Assembly: GCA_030248195.1 (NCBI GenBank)
Contig: JASAND010026210.1
Location: 62,001 to 126,000 of the forward strand
Source: Trissonchulus latispiculum
Taxonomy: Eukaryota > Nematoda > Enoplea > Enoplida > Ironidae
Direction of reading: 5' to 3'
DNA length: 64,000 nt
Part shown: positions 1 to 10,833 of the stretch, piece after piece
Numbering within the stretch: position 1 is the stretch's first letter
Layout: each line of letters begins with the position of its first letter
Made by a program: the position numbers and the translations under genes
Notes under the pieces: model-generated
Seen by the model: only the letters and a program-made list of their open reading frames with translations
Database searches by the model: none
Told to the model about the DNA's origin: nothing

Positions 1-1265
1 CACATGATGAATAAAATACCTAAACATACGATCCTTCCCCTTGTTAATAAGTTTACTAAACACTGGCATAAATTAATTAAGGACTATATAGTTGGAAGGC
101 CTAGTTTGGTGTTCCATAGATATCATGAAGCCGGGGAGTGAATGTCCAGTACCACTAAGAAGCATTCGTATTTTACTTTTTAGTTTTTATATTATAATTA
201 ATTGCTATTGTCAGCATTTGTGGTATATTTGCTATGGATGGCTACCTTATCTTGGTTTTTAAAGTTGAATTTCCTAAAAATTCGAATTTCCCCTAATTTT
301 TCAATTAATGCTTCAGCATGTTTCTGATTTCACTTAAGAGAACACGTTCACTTAACAGAACATGTTCTCTTAAGTGGGTGTTCTCCTAAGCGTGAGAATA
401 CGGTAGTTACACTAGTAAAGGGTACTGATCCTCGAAAAACGAAGGATCTGTAACTATGTCGAAGGATTGATAGCCTTTAATTATGACAGAAGGATATAGC
501 CTGTAAGCGGTTGTAAATATAATTTTCATAAGCTAAATTAGATTGGGATGATCCTCATAAAACGAAGGATCTGTAACTATGTCGAAGGCCAGATAGCCTT
601 TAATTACGACAGCAGCATGAGGTAGTGGTCGTACTGGTATGTATACTTTACTGTATCTGGCTGATGTGTTTCCATCAAATGTTTTGTGAATCCAACTGTT
701 TTTTTAAAATGTTTTATTGAACACTTGTTTGAAAAACTTCGTCGAATAACCTCTCGCTAGAAGATTTTCTTTAAGTTCTTTTCTTTCAACCGAAAAAATT
801 TGCGAGTGCTGTAGATGAAAACAGAGCTAGAAATGTTAGTGGGTGGAGGGTGAACGACGGTTTATACTGAAATAGAATTCTTTACTTTTATTGTATATAT
901 CGGTTTCAAAGGTACTGTTATTTAGCTATTTAATACATTGGCTTGGGTATTATCTATATTTACTTGAAAGTTCTAACTCTGTTCGAAATGATGTAAAGTA
1001 ATATTTGCCATAGTTGGGGCTGCATTTCTACCCATTGGGATTCCAATTTGTTGTTTAATTTATCCTATCTTAAAGTATTAATTGTCGTCGATTAGGCATT
1101 AGTCATGTCTATTACATTATAATAGTCAGGTGTAGGGTATTTAGGTTCCGCGCATTTTCCCAGCATACTTTATTGTATCTGTGGTGTAGTTTGGTTTGTA
1201 GAGCGTCCTTAACTAAATCTGAAATGGTTTAATTAATTGTGGTGTGCTTTTATTAATGTATATTT
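1..1265. repeat. Non-coding stretch with a short palindrome and a tandem duplication
   Basis: No gene is visible. A near-perfect palindrome lies at about 331-379, with arms CACTTAAGAGAACA and TGTTCTCTTAAGTG. A segment of about 80 bases at 421-500 (containing GAAGGATCTGTAACTATGTC) is repeated at about 546-625. The stretch is AT-rich and probably transposon-derived, but I cannot assign a family. Confidence 0.5.
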
Positions 1266-2215
1266 AGTGTATATTTTCTGAATCGTCATGATGAGGGGAA
1301 AATTTCTAGAAAATTTACAACTTTGAAAAATTTTAAAAATTTTAAAACATCGGTACTTGTTAGAAATGCGGTACCGGTTCATTTGCGGTAACGCATAGGC
1401 TTTAACGTAGTAAATGTTATTTTTCAAAATTTGAAAGTTGATATTTTCGAAAAATTACTTTTTAACCGTAAATTTCAATATACTGGAATCGAAAAAATTG
1501 CATTGTAAGTCGTCCTAAATATTCCATCTTTGATGAATCCACCGATATAAAAATGTTACCGCTACGATATAAAAATGCATATTGCGTGTGCAATAAATTT
1601 TCAAATAGTTGTCCTTTTATCAGTAGGATTTTGGGTAACATTGTTATTTAGTACGTAAAAAGAGTAATTGTTCGAGATCTTGTAGAAATTAAGGCAAATC
1701 TTTGAAAATTTATAGCACATGCAATATGCGTCGTACGTAGCAGTAACATCTTTATGCCGTTGGACTCAGCAAAGATGATATATTAACATTACTTACCTAC
1801 ACGCAATTTTTCGATACCAGTGTATTGAAATTTTGTGTAAAAAGTGGTAATTTTCTAAAAACTCAACTTTCAAATTTTGAAAAATGAAGTTTACTACGTT
1901 AAAGCAGATGCCTAAGCGCCAAGCGGTACCGGAAATGAAAAAGAAAATTTTTCATCAAGTACTGAGCGAGTAGTAGCTTGTCAAAGTTGCAAAAGCGGCA
2001 AAGATCAAAGGATTTTGAAAATCAAAAAATGCTAATAAAAAATTCAAACCTTGACCAATTTTCTTCGTTCTTGCGTCTTTCCGTGTTTTCAGGTGGAAAA
2101 ATTTTGCTGAAAGAAATTTTTAGCATGCATATTCCGGATTAAAACCTCGATAAGCCGATATTTTAAATTTTTCAAAATTCTTTCCCTCATCATGACGATT
2201 CAGAAAATATATATA
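1266..2215. mobile_element. Foldback (palindromic) element, about 950 bp
   Basis: The two halves are imperfect inverted copies. The outer end TGAATCGTCATGATGAGGG at about 1280 returns inverted as CCCTCATCATGACGATTCA at about 2186. The block near 1470-1508 (AATATACTGGAATCGAAAAA) pairs with 1801-1835, and the block near 1555-1605 pairs with 1700-1747 around a short centre. The right arm is longer than the left. No coding capacity is seen. This is a MITE or foldback element of unknown superfamily; no clear target duplication was found. Confidence 0.6.
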
Positions 2216-2399
2216 ATCTTATGGATCTCCGATTAGTATTAAATGCAGTATAAGTGATCACAATTTTGTACACACATTTTTGTGTATGACTTAATCGACA
2301 ATCGACACACACAGTCGACAACAAACAGGCGACAACACACATTCGACAATACCAATAACAACAACACATACATTAAATACAATATCAAAATCAAAACGT

Positions 2400-2925
2400 G
2401 GACACCCAGAGTCAGACCAACCTTATTCCGCTATCGGTTTCGGGGCTCCACGGCGGGCCCCTTCCTCAGGCGATTCTTCACACGCTGCAATCGTCTGTGT
2501 GCGGTCAAAAAGTGGTATTTTTCGAAAAAATCGATTTTCAAATTTTGAAAAACCACACACATCACATGAAAGCTGACACGTAAGCGGTCCTGAAAATCCA
2601 ATTAAAAATTTTTTGCATTGAGTGAGTCGCGAGTAATAGCCAGTCAAAGTTGGAAAAGCGGCAAAGATCAAAGGATTTTGAAAATCGAAAAAATTGAATA
2701 ACTATCGCAATGTTTGACGAAATCAGCTGATATTCGGGATTCAAAATGTGTGAGACATGGGCTAATTTTCTACCGAGCAGCTAGTTCCTGTCATCTACTG
2801 ATCTTTCAAAACCTAAAAAATCGGCTTCTTTTGATGAATTTTGATTTTTAAAAATTTTTTTCAACCAAAAGAAAGTTTATGCCATGACGGTTCAGAAAAA
2901 ATATATATATATTGCTGCAGCAAAA
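2400..2925. repeat. Partial copy related to the 1266-2215 foldback element
   Basis: The block at about 2625-2685 (GCGGCAAAGATCAAAGGATT) repeats the block at 1967-2022 of the neighbouring palindromic element. The end at about 2883-2915 (CATGACGGTTCAGAAAA followed by ATATAT) resembles the terminus near 2190-2214. It appears to be one arm of a second, diverged copy. No gene is visible apart from short overlapping reading frames. Confidence 0.45.
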
Positions 2926-3500
2926 ATGTACCGGTAATTCAGTATAAACAAAACAATTTCGCTCCCTACATTTTTTGGGCAGACTTTAGCATACATTTTG
3001 CGAATGTCATGTCGGTGTCCACTAAACCGCATGGAGAGTGGGTTGCCAGTCTCCCCCACATATTCGGAAGGGCACCCCCTGATTTCCGCCAAATCAACGA
3101 CACCCGCGCTTGTGCAATTGAAATTACCTCTGAGTCGATATTTCAACCCAGTGACCGAGCTCGTAATACTGGTTCCGCTTTTGATCGCTGGGCAAAGTGC
3201 ACACATCCGTCGGCCACACCTAAATGTTCCACAAGGACCCTGGGCCACAACCCTCGGTGAGCCGGCTCAAGCGGATGGTAGTTTTGCCTTGACTAGCAGA
3301 TTTTTTAGTTTGGTCGGGGGACGCCAGAACAACTTGACTTTAGAGTTCAGTCCACTCAGAAAATGTTCGTGTTTTCTGAGGATGTCACTTATGCGCGACA
3401 ATGTCTTCAAAAACTGTATAGTCCACGGGCGCAACGCACTTCAACTATTATTTCCAACAAAGAATGACGTGAGTGTGATGAGCCAAATCGCAAGCCAAAA
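2892..3500 (-). pseudogene. Penelope-like retroelement fragment (GIY-YIG endonuclease end)
   Basis: The minus-strand frame 3248-2892 reads through a Cys-rich segment (CGRRMCALC) followed by YVGETGNPLSMRFSGHRHDI. This is the Cys-motif plus GIY-YIG arrangement found at the C terminus of Penelope-like elements. Just upstream, about 3470-3270, the same strand encodes SGLNSKVKLFWRPPTKLKN and LLVKAKLPSA, which resemble the linker between reverse transcriptase and endonuclease. A stop separates this part from the endonuclease frame, and the first endonuclease motif is degraded (VVDLAEI where VVYLI-type is usual). No reverse transcriptase core is present, so this is a dead 3' fragment. Assignment rests on motif recognition only. 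Confidence 0.6.
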
Positions 3501-5062
3501 CAACCTCCAATCGTCAGCGTATCAACGCATCAACGACTGCAATCCTAAACAACGCAAAAACAGCAAAACCAAAATCATAAATGACACCTTAAAATAAAAA
3601 TATTAAATAATAAATTAATTAATATGTACCACCACCATATCTACAGCTTTTCCACGCAATTGCAGAAACCTGTGACGCCATACTCAGGAGTACCAAACTT
3701 GACCAGTTTTGGGAAATTTGATTATGGATCTAGCCCTGGCCAGAGCGCCAGAGACCGCAGGAGGCCTCCAATGAGTTGTTCGCCTCGCCAAGGGCTTTCA
3801 TTTTATACAAAACGTGACACTTTTGGAAATTTCTATTTTTGGCCATTTGTGTCCGGACCTCAGTCCGGGCCCCTGGCCATGAGTCACAGGGCTCCGGGCG
3901 AAAGATTCTGTAGTCCATGCTTTTGCCCCTTCTCAGATGCCAAATATGAAAATCCTACATACAGCGGATCTGTCCGTAGAAAAAGTTAGATGTGGACTTG
4001 GACACTGTTGGGAATCACCTCCACCAGGGTGCCCCCAGCCCCACCGGATAGGAGCTAAAGCAAAACTCATAGGCCATTTAGATTCACCAGATAGGGGTTC
4101 CTATTAGATTACGAAACCTCAACCCAGCAGCTCTTAAGGGCTCCACAGTCAGTAGGCCCAGACTACCCCTTTTACACGTTAACTGTCTACGAACCCTGGC
4201 CAGGGCACCACTAGAGGCCTAAGAATGAACGAAAGTAAGATGTGTCACTACAGCACCTCCGAACCGAAAAATTTTGGGCAGAAAAAATCCCACAAGCTTT
4301 GACGATCTACGCCAACGCTATGCCGATTAAGCCGCTCAGGTACGATCAAACCAAGCTTAAGTTTTAATTCGTTCCCAAACGGTAGTGCAATTTTAGAGGA
4401 CACTTTGGCCAGGGCACGACAGGCAGCAAAACCTCGCTTCAGTCTGATATTCACGTTGAGGTGATGATACCATACGTGTTCTTGGGGATAGGATAGGTTT
4501 TCACAATCCCCAGACCTGGACCTCACCCCCCCAGACCTGGACCTCACTGTATACCAAATAAGGGAACCTGATTATGAGCCTATCACTCTGTGGAATTTAT
4601 CCAATTTTTTCGGACTTGTTTTTTTCGGGGATGGGGGCTGAAATTGCAAAATCCTAGGACTACACAGACCTATGGGGGTTCCTAGTACAAGCCTTGAAAC
4701 CGGGGTGTTTCTACCCACAAATACATCAAAACTTTATAGGAACTCTAGGTCCTCCGGCCTCCAGGGACGGGGTGGGGAAAGTGGAGAAAAAGTGCAAGCG
4801 GCCAAGGTGCCTAATTTGCATATTTCAAGATCTATCTATCTGCCGATCAGGCTGACATTTTCACAGAATCGCGAAAGCAACAAACCAAAACAAAAATTAT
4901 GCCCATAAAAACTAACCAAATCGTATCCGCTACTTTGACATCCTCAATCGTTTCGAACTAAGCCCTAAATTTAAATTTTCCATAGCTCATTCATATCTCT
5001 ACTTGAAGCGTTTGCTTTTGACTACTAGCATGTAATATAAGTGTTTACCTAGATGTTCAACG
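3501..5062. other. Intergenic stretch, no gene recognised
   Basis: Short open frames occur on both strands, but none shows a recognisable domain. Composition rises in G and C around 3640-4560, perhaps from an old repeat. Immediately upstream of the kinase gene there is an in-frame TAA at about 5036. No convincing TATA box or other promoter element was identified. Confidence 0.4.
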
Positions 5063-6103
5063 ATGAATTCTCACGAAAGTTTACCTTATTTTTTCGCAAA
5101 AAACGACGTTTTGGCAGACAAGTGGTGTGTTGGCGCCCAGCTGGGTAAAGGTGCTTACGGTAGAATATACCATGGTACATCTCTTCTGCAGGAGAATCTG
5201 GAAGTTGCTATTAAAGTGGAAAAAGCGTCGCCTAAAGAAAAACTGCCCACCGAAATTGTAATTTTGGAAAAGTTACAAAACCACCCTAACTTTTGCAAAC
5301 TCTTCGGTCACGGAACTACCCTGAAGGGAGACATTGCCATTAATTATGTTGTTATGACTCTCTGTGGCTTGAACCTGCAAGAGCTTCAGCGAACAGTGTC
5401 TAAACACTGCTTCAGTGTGGGCACTGCCGCTTATATTGGTAAAGAAATCACCAAATCGTTAGAATCTTTGCACTCTATCGGATTTTTGCATCGCGATTTA
5501 AAACCATCGAATTTTGCAATTGGGTTGGGTGAAAAGGTTTATACCATATTTATGCTAGACTTTGGTTTGGCCAGATCTTACTTAGTCAACGGAGAAATCA
5601 GAAAGCCCAGGCAAAATGTTGGCTTTCGGGGGACTTTACGATACGCTTCTCCAGGAATTCATAACTTTGAAGACAGCAGTCGAGCTGATGACTTTTGGTC
5701 CTTGTTTTATATGGTACTTGAATTTTTAGTGGGTCGATTGCCATGGTGTGGCATTCGAGATAAACCGAAAGTTGGAAAATTGAAACAGAAATTGGACATC
5801 GAAAGTCTTCTAAAAGCTTATCCCTCACCCACAATTTTAGCACTAAAGAAATTCCATCAACACATTGACAACCTGGAATACGAATCCAGACCCAACTACG
5901 AACTAATAAGCTCACTTTGGGCCGAACTTTCTGAAACGGATGACAAAGACCAACTTGACTGGGGTAATCAAGCAAACTCTTCCAGGTACGTACTTCTGAG
6001 ATCGACGAGAATTTTTGGACGAATAATGAAAGGAATTCGAAGCTCTACTACACGAAGCAGAAGTAGAACACCACGCAGAAGCAAGCACAAGAATAAAGAG
6101 TAA
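5063..6103 (+). CDS. Tau-tubulin kinase-like Ser/Thr protein kinase (CK1 superfamily), single exon
   Basis: The 346-residue protein is a complete kinase domain with a short basic tail. Visible motifs are the glycine loop GKGAYG (residues 28-33), the ATP-binding lysine in VAIK (Lys51), the catalytic loop HRDLKPSNF (143-151, Asp145) and the DFG metal site (166-168). They are followed by the FRGTLRYASP activation segment and DDFWSLFYMVLEF. That last motif and the VGFRGT context are typical of tau-tubulin kinases rather than CK1 proper. The C terminus is Arg/Ser-rich (TRSRSRTPRR), like a nuclear or RNA-processing tail. The start is the first in-frame ATG after an upstream stop. There are no introns and no disabling changes, which suggests a retained retrocopy or a lineage-specific intronless family member. 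Substrates are unknown. An AATAAA hexamer overlaps the last codons. Confidence 0.9.
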   Translation: MNSHESLPYFFAKNDVLADKWCVGAQLGKGAYGRIYHGTSLLQENLEVAIKVEKASPKEKLPTEIVILEKLQNHPNFCKLFGHGTTLKGDIAINYVVMTLCGLNLQELQRTVSKHCFSVGTAAYIGKEITKSLESLHSIGFLHRDLKPSNFAIGLGEKVYTIFMLDFGLARSYLVNGEIRKPRQNVGFRGTLRYASPGIHNFEDSSRADDFWSLFYMVLEFLVGRLPWCGIRDKPKVGKLKQKLDIESLLKAYPSPTILALKKFHQHIDNLEYESRPNYELISSLWAELSETDDKDQLDWGNQANSSRYVLLRSTRIFGRIMKGIRSSTTRSRSRTPRRSKHKNKE

Positions 6104-6727
6104 AATGTCAGTTAGAGTTGCTAGTGTTTATTTTTCCTCATATTTGTCATCGAACATCATCTCAACTTGCCTTTTTTAAGACCGCAACACAACACTGATT
6201 TCTTTCGCTGTTCTACCTCCACAGTCTTGAAGAGCAGAGTTCACTAACGATACCAGGGCGGTTACGCGGGCCTTTGCAAAAAATAGGAATAAAAATAAAA
6301 ATTTTACCATCAAAAAATAGGAAGAAATAGGAACATTTTTGGCAAAAAGCTAGGATTTTTATGTGCCCGCTGACGACTCTAAAAATATCTCGAAAACTTT
6401 TCACTTCAATGAACGATGGCATTATATAACCTCGAGGTATGGCCAATATATTATATACCTTGAGTCATGTTCTGAGGGTTTCACTCTTCAAACTTTGGAG
6501 GGAACTTGAGTTTTTACCAGATAAACACAACGTTTGGAGGATTTGAATTTCGAACCACTTATTATCTGATCAGAATTAGGTTGAGTCAGCGACTGCGATA
6601 GGTCGCAAAGTTTCTTAGTGTGACGCAAAAGAAATTTGTCCCGACGCAAGCCTGGCGCAGCTAGAACTCAGCGTACCACACAAATTTTAGAAAAAACTGG
6701 TTACCCAACCTAACATTGTAAGGATTT
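6104..6727. other. Intergenic stretch downstream of the kinase
   Basis: No gene or clear repeat boundary is seen. Only short frames of low-complexity composition occur. Confidence 0.4.
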
Positions 6728-6798
6728 GGCTCCGCCGGGAATCGAAATAAGGACCTCCCGGACTGCAGCCAGGCGTGCAACCACTACACCACGGAGCC
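6728..6798 (-). tRNA. tRNA-like sequence (Cys-type anticodon), probably a pseudo-tRNA or SINE head
   Basis: On the minus strand the ends pair as an acceptor stem (GGCTCCG with CGGAGCC). A D-arm-like GTGTAGTGGTTGCAC follows, then an anticodon stem CCTGG/CCGGG with loop CTGCAGT, giving anticodon GCA (Cys). A T-loop-like TTCGATTC is present, but the 5' half of the T stem (CTTAT) does not pair with CCCGG. The broken T arm argues against a working tRNA. A second fragment with the same 3' arm lies at about 6968-6998, which suggests a dispersed tRNA-derived repeat. Confidence 0.5.
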
Positions 6799-6965
6799 AG
6801 GAGAGAAGTAACATCTATATTATGGGTACTCTACATCTCTTCCTCGCTTATAAGAGGCTCGGTCCGAGCCGCACAAGGACCAAACACAAGGAAGCAGCCA
6901 GTCTAGCCTAGCCAAGACAGAAAAAAAACAACAAGAAACAGGGACTTGATGGATTCCAGGTTCTC

Positions 6966-7012
6966 CTGGAAGCCTGCTATAAAGATTTGGCTTCGCCGGG
7001 AATCGAATCACG
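6966..7012 (-). repeat. Second tRNA-like 3' arm, SINE-type fragment
   Basis: The minus strand reads GATTCGATTCCCGGCGAAGC, matching the T arm and acceptor end of the unit at 6728-6798 with few changes. The 5' half of a tRNA is missing. It is consistent with a truncated tRNA-derived SINE. Confidence 0.4.
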
Positions 7013-9071
7013 GGTGTCTTGAAACATTTAGGATGCATGCGTCGCTTAATTTGGTTCTTTACTGACCGATTGCGATTTTGGAGAAATGCAGGATCAAACA
7101 CTGCGAGATCAGATCGTTGAAAAAACGCTCTCCTCCAGAATACGCGAAAGACTCCTGATGGAAAAGGACTGTAGGGGGAGTCCATCATTAAAAACTTTTA
7201 GGTGACGGATATCACTCATTTTTACACATAAGTTAGCCACATATGTCGTTCATATCAAGTTTAAATTTGAGTATGTTCCATCAGTTCTCCGTAAGTTACG
7301 AGACATGAAGTATGTGCAATTTAAATATGATCGAACACGAGGGTGCTGCAGCCAACTGAGACAAATTATTGCAAATCAACTTGACGTTTTAGCTTATTTT
7401 GTTATATACTTTAAAAAACTATTAAGAAAACATTTTCGTACAGTTTCCAGCCGGATGGGCTTGATCAGAAGTTTCTTTAGAGAATTTCTCGGAGAAACAA
7501 GTCCCTTTTTCCTCCTGATGTAATGAAAAATTTAACAGCAGTTAACTTAAAATAAAAGCATTTCTGACCCAGAGTTTTATGAGAAGAATTCATCCCTGCC
7601 ACGAGAGCTTTCGGCTGATGTATATGCCATATTTTGAAAAATTTTAAAATACCTGTTTTTGAAATTCGGGGTTCAAGGAGCCCGTGTGGCACGCTGAGAA
7701 GTACTGGACGTAGCTATCAGCATAATTCATGCTGCAAATAGATCCAAAGACACAAATACATAATTTGGAATACAAAATAGGCAGTTTAGAACAATACTGT
7801 TGTTGGAATTTAGCCAAATTTTCGAAAAAACAGAAATTTTAAAAATTATGCCGAAATTACCATTTTTGCGCCAAAAAATCTCGAAACTGGACAGAGATAC
7901 AACGGAACCGTTGGTATGATTGGAACCGCCAATTCAAATACTACGGAACCCTGGAGTTAGAATTTTTATTTAGACCTTTGAATTAGAGCATTTTACAATT
8001 GTTTGCGAAGACCCCACTTGAAAAGTGATTTTAAATTTTTTGGGGGGGAAAATTGGCCAAAAATGGACCCCCCCTTAAGGTGTCGGTATCCTTTGTGCAG
8101 TGCTTTTGTGGTGATTTTTGGAAACGCTATAACTTTCGCAATTTTGGGATTTGGAAAGAGCTTAATACATCGTTGTAAAGCTAATTATCTGAACATTGAC
8201 ATGAGCTTACGAAACTGGCAAATTTAGCAAAAAAATAGCAGAAAAGCAGAAATTTTCCGGCATGCTGTCATCAAACAGGATGAATATAGATCAAACATTT
8301 TTGAACATCGGCCAAAAGTTCTTTTTGTGCCACTATATGAAGGACATATGGGCCGAGCGACCTTTTTTGGATTTGGCCCAGTAGGTATTAACGGCCGAGA
8401 AAAATCAGCCAAATGCACGGTAACACGAAATTTCGCAACTTCGCATTGAGTTTTCTCACTACTCGATAGGTTTTAGCCCAAACCAAGAAAAACGTCCCTC
8501 CGCAGAAGTACGAATTTCAATTCTGCCAAAAATCTCCGAAATCTGTCGAGCAGTTTTTGAGAAACCGATGTTCGAAACAAGATAATCGCAGTTTTGCCAA
8601 AATGGTTTTTCAGCCAAATCTCTAGCTTAAAGCAATAAAGTCCGGCTAATAGGCATTCATAAAATGGGCATTTGGACGCTGCATCGATTGAGTATAAATA
8701 AGCCAACTTTGTATTTAACATGTGGCAGTAATTTTGAAAAAATTGATTTCCTCGAAGATGGCCATTTTTGACCCTAAAAACAGTTTCTTGTTTATACTGA
8801 CTAAACCACTGGAGATAGCTCAAAGGGTGTAAAAACAAAAATATTCATTTTCGTGTCCTCTTTCCAGCCATAACAACCAATCCCGCGTCTTGTCTACCTG
8901 GTGGGAGCCTAAGGCCAAAAACCAAAACTTTCTTATCTTTTGGCCTAAAAAGACGGGACTGGTCCCAGAATGTTAAAGAGCACGGAAATAAATTAGTTCA
9001 TACGTTTTAGCCATTTATGTGAAGGATTAAAGCCGTATGAGTCAAAAATACCCGAAAGGAAACCAGCACTT
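7013..9071. other. Intergenic stretch, no gene recognised
   Basis: Short frames only. Runs of G and C occur near 8041-8085 (GGGGGGG and CCCCCC flanking an A/T-rich spacer), similar to other G/C-tract repeats in this window. No family could be assigned. Confidence 0.4.
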
Positions 9072-9727
9072 TAAGGGGGGGGGCGACTGAAATTTGGGTG
9101 CCTCAAATTTCTTGGATCGGTTTCATTTTCGGTATGAATATACACCATGTGCGTGATCAAAAAATACCTTGTCGTTGGTTTTTGGTTGGCTCTCTAGCTC
9201 GTCAGGCACCTGAGAACCGGTCCGACTACCCACTTTTGGTGACACCCACTATAAATACTAAATAATTTCTCCTTACTAATTACATAATTAAATAAATAGT
9301 TTAGTGAAAACCTCTACTCTTTGGCACAGTGAATGAAGACATAATATTGGGTAATATACACATGGCATTAGCTTTGCTGTAATCCTAACGGTTAGCGAGC
9401 AATGCCATCCTAAACTTGAAGAATCGTCGATAATTTGAACAATTTTGGTCGCCGAATCAAAAAATTAAATCCTGGTGCAGCCCCGGAAGCTGAAATTTGG
9501 TGTGAACATACAACCCATAGGTCTGCAAAATTGTGCCAAATATGAAGGAATTCTGCCAAGGCATTATATTTTTATCAAAATCAAATTAATCAAAATTAAA
9601 TTTTTTGATTCGGCGATCAAAATTTTCCAAATTTTTGACGATTCTTCAAGTTTGGGATTGAGTTTGGGTTCGGTATTTCTCTCTAACCGTTGAGGTCAGA
9701 GCAAAGCTAATGTGATGTGTATATTAC

Positions 9728-10101
9728 CACGAGTGCATAATATAAGAGTGTGCCACTAGGCACACTCTATGTTATCACAGCAAAAACTATGCTCTGCTCG
9801 CTAACGGCCCACCGCCCCGCAAATCAGACACTAGTGACTCCCCCGCAAATCAGTACCTAGTTGAAACGGCGTCATTCACTCTATGCTTATGTGCTTAAGC
9901 TTGAAAACACAAGCAGTGCGTGCGCTAATTTTGTGCCTGCTTCGAGCTGTAGAACGCAAACAGCGCACAAAATTTTTTGAAGTGAAGGGTCTAATTTGCG
10001 GGGGGGGGGGTGGGGGGAGGGGAGTGGGACGTTAGCCAGCGCATAGTTTTTGCTCTGATAACAGAGAGTGTGCCTAGTGGTGCATATATTATGTACTCTT
10101 G
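9728..10101. mobile_element. Foldback MITE, first of a doublet (7-bp duplication ATATTAC)
   Basis: Its ends are inverted: CACGAGTGCATAATATAAGA at the left against ATATTATGTACTCTTG at the right. Inner blocks are also inverted, with C tracts pairing to G tracts and TCTGCTCGCTAACG against its partner. It is flanked by ATATTAC at 9721-9727 and 10102-10108. The length is 374 bp and no gene is present. It belongs to the same family as the elements at 10109, 11235, 12430, 12807, 31755 and 39018. Confidence 0.75.
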
Positions 10102-10108
10102 ATATTAC

Positions 10109-10529
10109 CAAGAGTACATAATACATAAGAGTATGACAAGCGTCATACGCTATGTATTATGAGCTCGCTACATCCTCTGCACGCTATCGGCTAACCCCCC
10201 CCCATAAATCAGACCCCCCTTGACCCCGCCCCTATACATGTACGGCGTCCAAACGGGGGGTCGGGGTCTATGTTAGTATACTTACATGTTAAACTTGACG
10301 GGGCCCCAATTTGTGTATGGGGTTTCGTTTAAGCACGTATGATTTACACATCTGTGTACAAAATATACAAGCACGAGCCCCGTTTGGACGCCGTACATTG
10401 TATAGGGGCGGGGTGAGGGGGGTCTGATTTATGGGGGGGGGGGTCAGCCGATAGCTCGCATCGGATGTAGCGAGCTCATAATACATAGAGTATGCCAGCT
10501 GTCATACTCTTATATATTATGTACTCTTG
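10109..10529. mobile_element. Foldback MITE, second of the doublet (7-bp duplication ATATTAC)
   Basis: It starts CAAGAGTACATAATACATAA and ends TATATATTATGTACTCTTG. GAGCTCGCTACATCC near the left pairs with GGATGTAGCGAGCTC near the right, and an eight-C tract faces a G tract of similar length. It is flanked by ATATTAC at 10102-10108 and 10530-10536, so it shares one duplication with the preceding copy. Confidence 0.75.
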
Positions 10530-10833
10530 ATATTACCCAATATGTCTTCTCTCATTGTGCCAAAGCGTAAAGGTTTTCATTATGCCAAAGCGTAAAGGTT
10601 TTCATTGAACCAAACAGGAAGGAATTTTTTAGTATTTATAGTGGGTGTCACAAAAATCGGGGGGTGAGACCAGTTCTCGGGTGCCTGGCGAGCTACTGAG
10701 AGCCAGCTAAGAACCAACGACCAAGTATTTTTTGACCACGCACATGGTATATATTCGTGCAAAAAATAAAGCCGATCCAATAAAGTTGGGGCAAACGTTT
10801 TGTCGCTCCCCTTAACCCTAGAAAAGGATTTGA

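Larger units (their letters stand above)
9072..10815. mobile_element. Large palindromic element interrupted by two MITEs
   Basis: The left arm, about 9072-9475, pairs with two right-arm pieces at about 9600-9727 and 10537-10815. For example CACCATGTGCGTGATCAAAA near 9145 returns inverted near 10727-10750. The arm sequence around GGGTAATATACACATGGC (9349-9366) pairs with ATGTGTATATTAC at 9715-9727 and continues at ATATTACCCAATATGTC from 10530. Removing 9728-10536 rebuilds one palindrome of about 935 bp with a loop of about 125 bases. No coding capacity is seen and the superfamily is unknown. Confidence 0.65.

Noticed and set aside
2998..3597. Plus-strand 199-codon frame
   Set aside because: It lies opposite the Penelope-like fragment and shows no domain, whereas the minus strand has recognisable motifs.
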